NCBI GenBank assembly: GCA_947095535.1
Contig: OX352773.1
Coordinates: 233,473,477 to 233,537,476 of the forward strand
Source of the DNA: Poecilobothrus nobilitatus
Taxonomy: Eukaryota > Arthropoda > Insecta > Diptera > Dolichopodidae
DNA: 64,000 bases
Reading direction: 5' to 3'
The position numbers and the translations under genes are program-made. Shown piece by piece: positions 59,994 to 64,000 of this stretch (positions are counted from its first letter, which is position 1; each line of letters begins with the position of its first letter). The notes under the pieces are model-generated. The model did no database searches. It saw only the letters and a list, made by a program, of their open reading frames with translations, and was not told where the DNA came from.

Positions 59994-60811
59994 AGTATTT
60001 ATCTATTTTAAGTAAAATGGATTTTGTTATTCCGATTCTGAAAATTTTAAAAAATTAAACAAATTTTACCATCCCCATCAACAAATCTTATCATCCCGTT
60101 TGAGCAAATATATTATACACCTACATTTTCTTAAATTTTTAAGTTTTCCAATTTCATTTAAACTAAAAAACCATGTCAATGTTGATAAGTTTTAATATTT
60201 TTTGGCAACTTTATCGTCAACGTTAGCATAGAAAACAATTTTGTAATCTAATTAAACTGTTGTTTTCTTTTTAAACGTCAAACTTTAGTTTTCTTTTTTT
60301 AAAAATCCCTTAAAAAATATTAAAATAAAAATACTGAACTGTAATCTTTAAAATACTTCCTCAAAATTCAATTCAAGAATAAAATGTCAATATCAAAGTA
60401 TTTTTTTTTTTTGTTCTTCCTTATATTGAATTGGGAAATGGAATTAGGAAATAAATTTGTAAAATTCATTCACCTTTTGAAATATTTTTTAAGAAATTTT
60501 TTGTCTTAAAAATATTAGATACAATATTTCTGAACTAATTTGCTCAAAGTGTTTGTTATTTTCTTTTAACCGACATTTATCAATGGCAAAACCTACTCAA
60601 AATCAAAAATAAAATTTATTTTTAGAAGATAGAGAATCACCACCCTTAAAATAAAATATTTTTATTTTCATGAAATCAAATTTTTGTAAATATATTATAT
60701 ATAGTTAGTTATATTTTTTTTCCTACTTCACTCCCTATAGACGAATAGGACTTCCACAAAACTTTTATATCGCACTCGGTTGTGAACCAGTTGCTTAAAT
60801 CCTGCCCATGT
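59994..60811. other. AT-rich DNA, nothing recognised
   Basis: No feature seen. The minus frame 60709-60897 overlaps the 3' end of the next element and is not a gene. Confidence 0.5.
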
Positions 60812-60942
60812 TTATACCCGTACGATAGGATCGGGTATAATAAAATTACTCCTCCGTTTGTAACACCTCGAAATAAGCGAGCTAGATATACCTTCAAAGG
60901 TATGGATCGGATCAGAAAAAAATTCTAAGACTTTTGAGCCAT

Positions 60943-60973
60943 GTCCGTCCGTCCGTCCGTCCGTCCGTCCGTC
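60943..60973. repeat. (GTCC)n microsatellite of element C4
   Basis: About seven to eight GTCC units at the DINE-type position. Confidence 0.95.
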
Positions 60974-61149
60974 AGCACGCTAACTCAAAAACTAAGAAAG
61001 CTAGAATCTTGAAATTTACACAAAATATTTTAGGAGTAATTTGTAGGTTCCCTATTTTTTTTGGTTGAGTTTGGACCAAACCTTAGGGTAGCTCTCGAAC
61101 ACCTAACTTTTAGATCCCCACATTTTTTTTGAAATAGAGTTATGAAATT

Positions 61150-61630
61150 TTAACTGCTGATAGATCTCACAAAAATATTAATTTTATTTTTAATAACTTT
61201 TTTTTGTAGCCCCACCCGTTATGGAGCTACAGCTCCCCAAAGGTTCAAAAAAGCTCTATATTTAAATTGTTATAGCACAAGTTGTATAAAGTATATCTTC
61301 ATTTAGAAAACGCCAAACGATTACTACTTTTATTAGCTTTAAAAGTATATGTATAATAAATATATATTTGTGGCATACGGTGTCTTAATTTACCGTTATG
61401 TGAAACTCAAATTTTGCAAAATCCTTCAACCCTTCTATCTTCTAAACCGTTTAAGTTGGAAACTTGAAATTTTGACAGAAGTTAGATCTTTGAAAATAAG
61501 TATGAGTCATTTCAGAAATTTTTTTTGTATCACCCCCCGTTTAGGAGCTGTAAGGGGTCAAAAACTGAAAATTTCCTATTTTTAAACACCTGTAACTTGA
61601 ACACTTGTTAAAATTTTTTTGAAGTAATAC
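61150..61630 (-). repeat. Family B module inside element C4
   Basis: On the minus strand: 'ctgtagctccataacgggtg' plus 'gggcta', 'aacttgtgctataacaattt', 'ataacggtaaattaagac' and 'ttacaggtgtttaaaaatag', all family B blocks but lacking the family B 3' terminus. The plus frame at 61349-61585 is in this repeat. Confidence 0.7.
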
Positions 61631-62395
61631 ACAAAAATTAAAGCTTTAATATTATACTCTTATTTCTATTAATAACTTTTTTTAATAATATAGGGTTACT
61701 TTATAATTGACGAAAGTGTTACTTGATTTTTTCAAATTTCCTAACAAATTTCTTTAAAACGAATTTTTTCCATTTTGTTTTACTCGATAATTTGAAATTG
61801 TTGAGGATATAATGCGTAGTACATAAAAATGTAAATAAATAAACAACATAACGGTTGCTTGAAGAATTTTTATTTATATGATATTAATATATATACATAC
61901 TTATATAATATCATGTTTATTTACATATCGTATATGTCACTAGTGAATGAATGATAAGAGTATGGATGTATATTATATAGCGCCGTATTTACTTACATAT
62001 ATGTATTTTATTGTACTTATAAGAAATTATTCTGTTAATGGAATATTTAAATATAATATAATATAATATTTAAAATTATATTTACTATTTTGTGCTAAGT
62101 AAATTTAATATACATTTACCGCTTAGTATTAAATGGTACTATAGAATATTTGAAAAAGTTTTGGATTGATAATCGTTATGTGAAGGGTAAGAATCTGCTT
62201 TTGTAGAATGTACATATAAACATATAGTTTGAATATTGTACAACCCATAGTTCTAGAAATTATAAAATTCACCCAAATTATTTTAAAATACTAAAATATT
62301 AAAAAAATAATATTGTGAGCAGAGTGACAGGCTGTGAACATACTAACGGTTCGTACGGGTATCTAAGAGTTGACAAAGGCAACTGTATTCTTCCT

Positions 62396-62670
62396 CGTTT
62401 ATCATTGACTTTAATCTCTTTCATTATTAACCTGAAGCTCCTGATTTCGAGTGACGATTGCGCCTGAATAATTTCTATCACTTTCTAAATCTATAGCCTA
62501 TATCCATCTCTATTTGCGTTTTGTTATTTTCGAAAGCATGGTCATAAGCATGCATGAAGAAATCATATCATAAGAAAGGTCATGGTCATAAGAAAGCATG
62601 GTTTGGTTATTTTCAAAGCATATTTCTTATTTTTCTCTATATATTTGGGATTGTGTGGCGACAGTTATTT
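62396..62670. other. Unassigned DNA between element C4 and the LINE relic
   Basis: The 60-codon minus frame at 62299-62481 overlaps the C4 5' end. A short phrase 'aagcatggtcataag' is partly repeated at 62535-62600. May contain the unrecognisable tail of the LINE relic. Confidence 0.4.
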
Positions 62671-62910
62671 TCAAATATGTGTAGGTTGTTGTTTGTAGAG
62701 AATTAATTTGACATAGATTTCATAAATTCTAGTTTTTGTGCTCCTGTTTAGTTGCGCTAATCTACAGATTGCCTAAAGTCTTCGAAACGCCATTCTAGCT
62801 AATTTTATCCGGCTCTCAATGCCTTCTTCAGTTCCTTCGCTTGTAGTAAATATATATTTGCCATGATAGGTGAAGCTTGCGACATCCCCTATCTGTAATT
62901 TTGGGTTATT
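62671..62910 (-). pseudogene. LINE reverse-transcriptase C-terminal fragment
   Basis: The minus strand is open for nearly 80 codons with one internal TAG. It reads LQIGDVASFTYHGKY, GTEEGIESRIKLARMAFRRL, then stop, then QLNRSTKTRIYEIYVKLIL and ends at TGA. These match the segment just after the palm in RTE/Jockey-type LINE proteins ('V-FTYLGS', 'EDI-RI-KAR-AF-L', 'TK-RIY---V-SVLLYG'). The catalytic palm is upstream of the fragment and absent. Its reading frame is much less damaged than in the LINE relic at 39640-40910, so it is younger or a different lineage. Confidence 0.75.
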
Positions 62911-64000
62911 TACATATTATATATAGATATATTCAAAAATAAACATATATATATATTATACGTATATAAGAATATATATTATTATTATTATAAAGTTTCA
63001 AAAACCTTTTTAATACCTATAGCTACTTTTCTTTTTCAAAATTTTTATTTTTATTTTATTTTTTGTTTAAAACCTCAATTTTTACCTTAATTTAAATTAT
63101 TTTAAATCATCATTTGGACAGGAAATAAATCATAAACAAAATTTTTTTTAAATAATTTATTTTTAACTTTTTGAAAACTGTGAAAAACTTTATGAAAAAG
63201 AAAAGAAAAAAAAGAAAAAAATAAAAAACTTTTATAAAAAACCATAATTTTACTAGAAAATTATTAAACTGAAAACCACATATAAAACACCTATAAATGT
63301 GATCAAAATTTTATTAAAATCATTAAATAATATTGTGAAAACATTTGGACAACACCCCAAAAAAATATTGTTTTGAAGTTTATTTTTTTTTTTTATAAAC
63401 CAATACAATTTTTTTTTTTTTTGGTAAATAATCTCTAGAATATTTTTATTCTGATTTTTATTTTAAATAAGAAACTTTAAGTAAAACAAAAAAAATTTAT
63501 TTATTTTATTTAAATTTTTCGAAATTTACACAAAATGAAAGTTTCAAGAAGTAATTAAGTATTTTTATGGTCTTATGACAAATTTCAGAATATTATAAAT
63601 AGGTATTTAAGTAAAAAGATAAGAAAAAAAAATAAAAATTTTTTACATAATATTTTTTATGTATTTTATTTTGTTAAAAAAAAATTTTTTTTTTCCTATT
63701 GAATTTGAATAACTACAATCAAATGATATTTAGTTACTCAAATTCAAATGAATGATGAACAAAATGAATAGATAGAAATATGCCTAATAATTGTCCTAAA
63801 ATAAAAATAAGAAAAAAATTTTTTCTTTCCTCCCCTTTTTGAATAAAATATATGTATAGTTCATTCATTAGATGGCATACTTTAAAAAATATTATCATTA
63901 ATAATTGACGTAATAATATGGAGTATTTATTTTATTCTGTTTTTGTTTTGAATTTTGAACAAAATCTTTCAAAAATTTTACTAATACAACCTACCATTTT
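62911..64000. other. AT-rich DNA to the window end, nothing recognised
   Basis: Homopolymer-rich with many A and T runs; no exon-like or repeat sequence identified. Confidence 0.55.

Larger units (their letters stand above)
60812..62395 (-). mobile_element. Helentron/DINE-like element C4 with family B core
   Basis: Read on the minus strand, the 5' side has 'tttgtcaactcttagatacc' plus 'cgtacgaacc' (about 62352-62385). The 3' side has a (GGAC)n tract (60943-60973), 'catggctcaaaagtcttaga', 'ggtgttacaaacgg' and the hairpin ending 'cctatcgtacgggtata' (about 60813-60840). The 5' 'atacccgtacga' is the exact inverse of the 3' 'tcgtacgggtat', a private variant of the C-family inverted repeat (C1 has GTATGA), which ties the two ends to one element. 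The interior at 61150-61630 is family B sequence. No replication gene. Confidence 0.7.

Overview
This is a very AT-rich (roughly four-fifths A+T by eye) eukaryotic window with no bacterial-type gene structure. The transposon content (tRNA-derived SINEs with target-site duplications, non-LTR LINE relics, a Tc1/mariner-type transposase relic, and Helentron/DINE-like elements with GACG microsatellites) suggests an arthropod, most likely an insect. I cannot name the species. No complete protein-coding gene is visible. Nearly all open reading frames of 60-100 codons are chance frames in low-complexity DNA or frames through repeats.

Layout. 0-6 kb: old repeat relics, one well-preserved SINE (1236-1485) and a possible eroded DNA transposon (1929-2642). 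6-18 kb: a candidate inverted-repeat element, a full copy of a repeat family I call 'B' (7497-8836) with an internal duplication of about 480 bp, a perfect 22-bp-arm hairpin, and a SINE-like element with a 10-bp duplication (15313-15466). 18-30 kb: family B copies and two Helentron-like elements in opposite orientation (23831-24616 and 28182-29736) that carry 142- and 147-bp tandem arrays. 30-37 kb: a long near-perfect palindrome, a palindrome-rich GAGAAATAA segment, a SINE beside a MITE-like inverted-repeat element, a decayed transposase and the best candidate exon in the window (35495-35580, minus strand). 37-44 kb: a decayed LINE reverse transcriptase and a 2.2-kb Helentron-like element (41446-43660) built from higher-order tandem repeats. 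44-64 kb: more SINEs, shortened and decayed Helentron-like copies, a further Helentron-like element with matching inverted ends (60812-62395, minus) and a LINE C-terminal relic (62671-62910, minus).

The main theme is a set of non-autonomous Helentron/DINE-like elements. They share a short 5' inverted repeat matching the 3' terminal hairpin, a GACG/GTCC microsatellite upstream of the 3' end, and a related internal monomer of about 142-147 bp. No Rep/helicase gene for them is present, so an autonomous partner must lie elsewhere. The window is probably intergenic or inside one or more very long introns. The single exon-like segment has a strong donor site and would belong to a minus-strand gene whose product I do not recognise.
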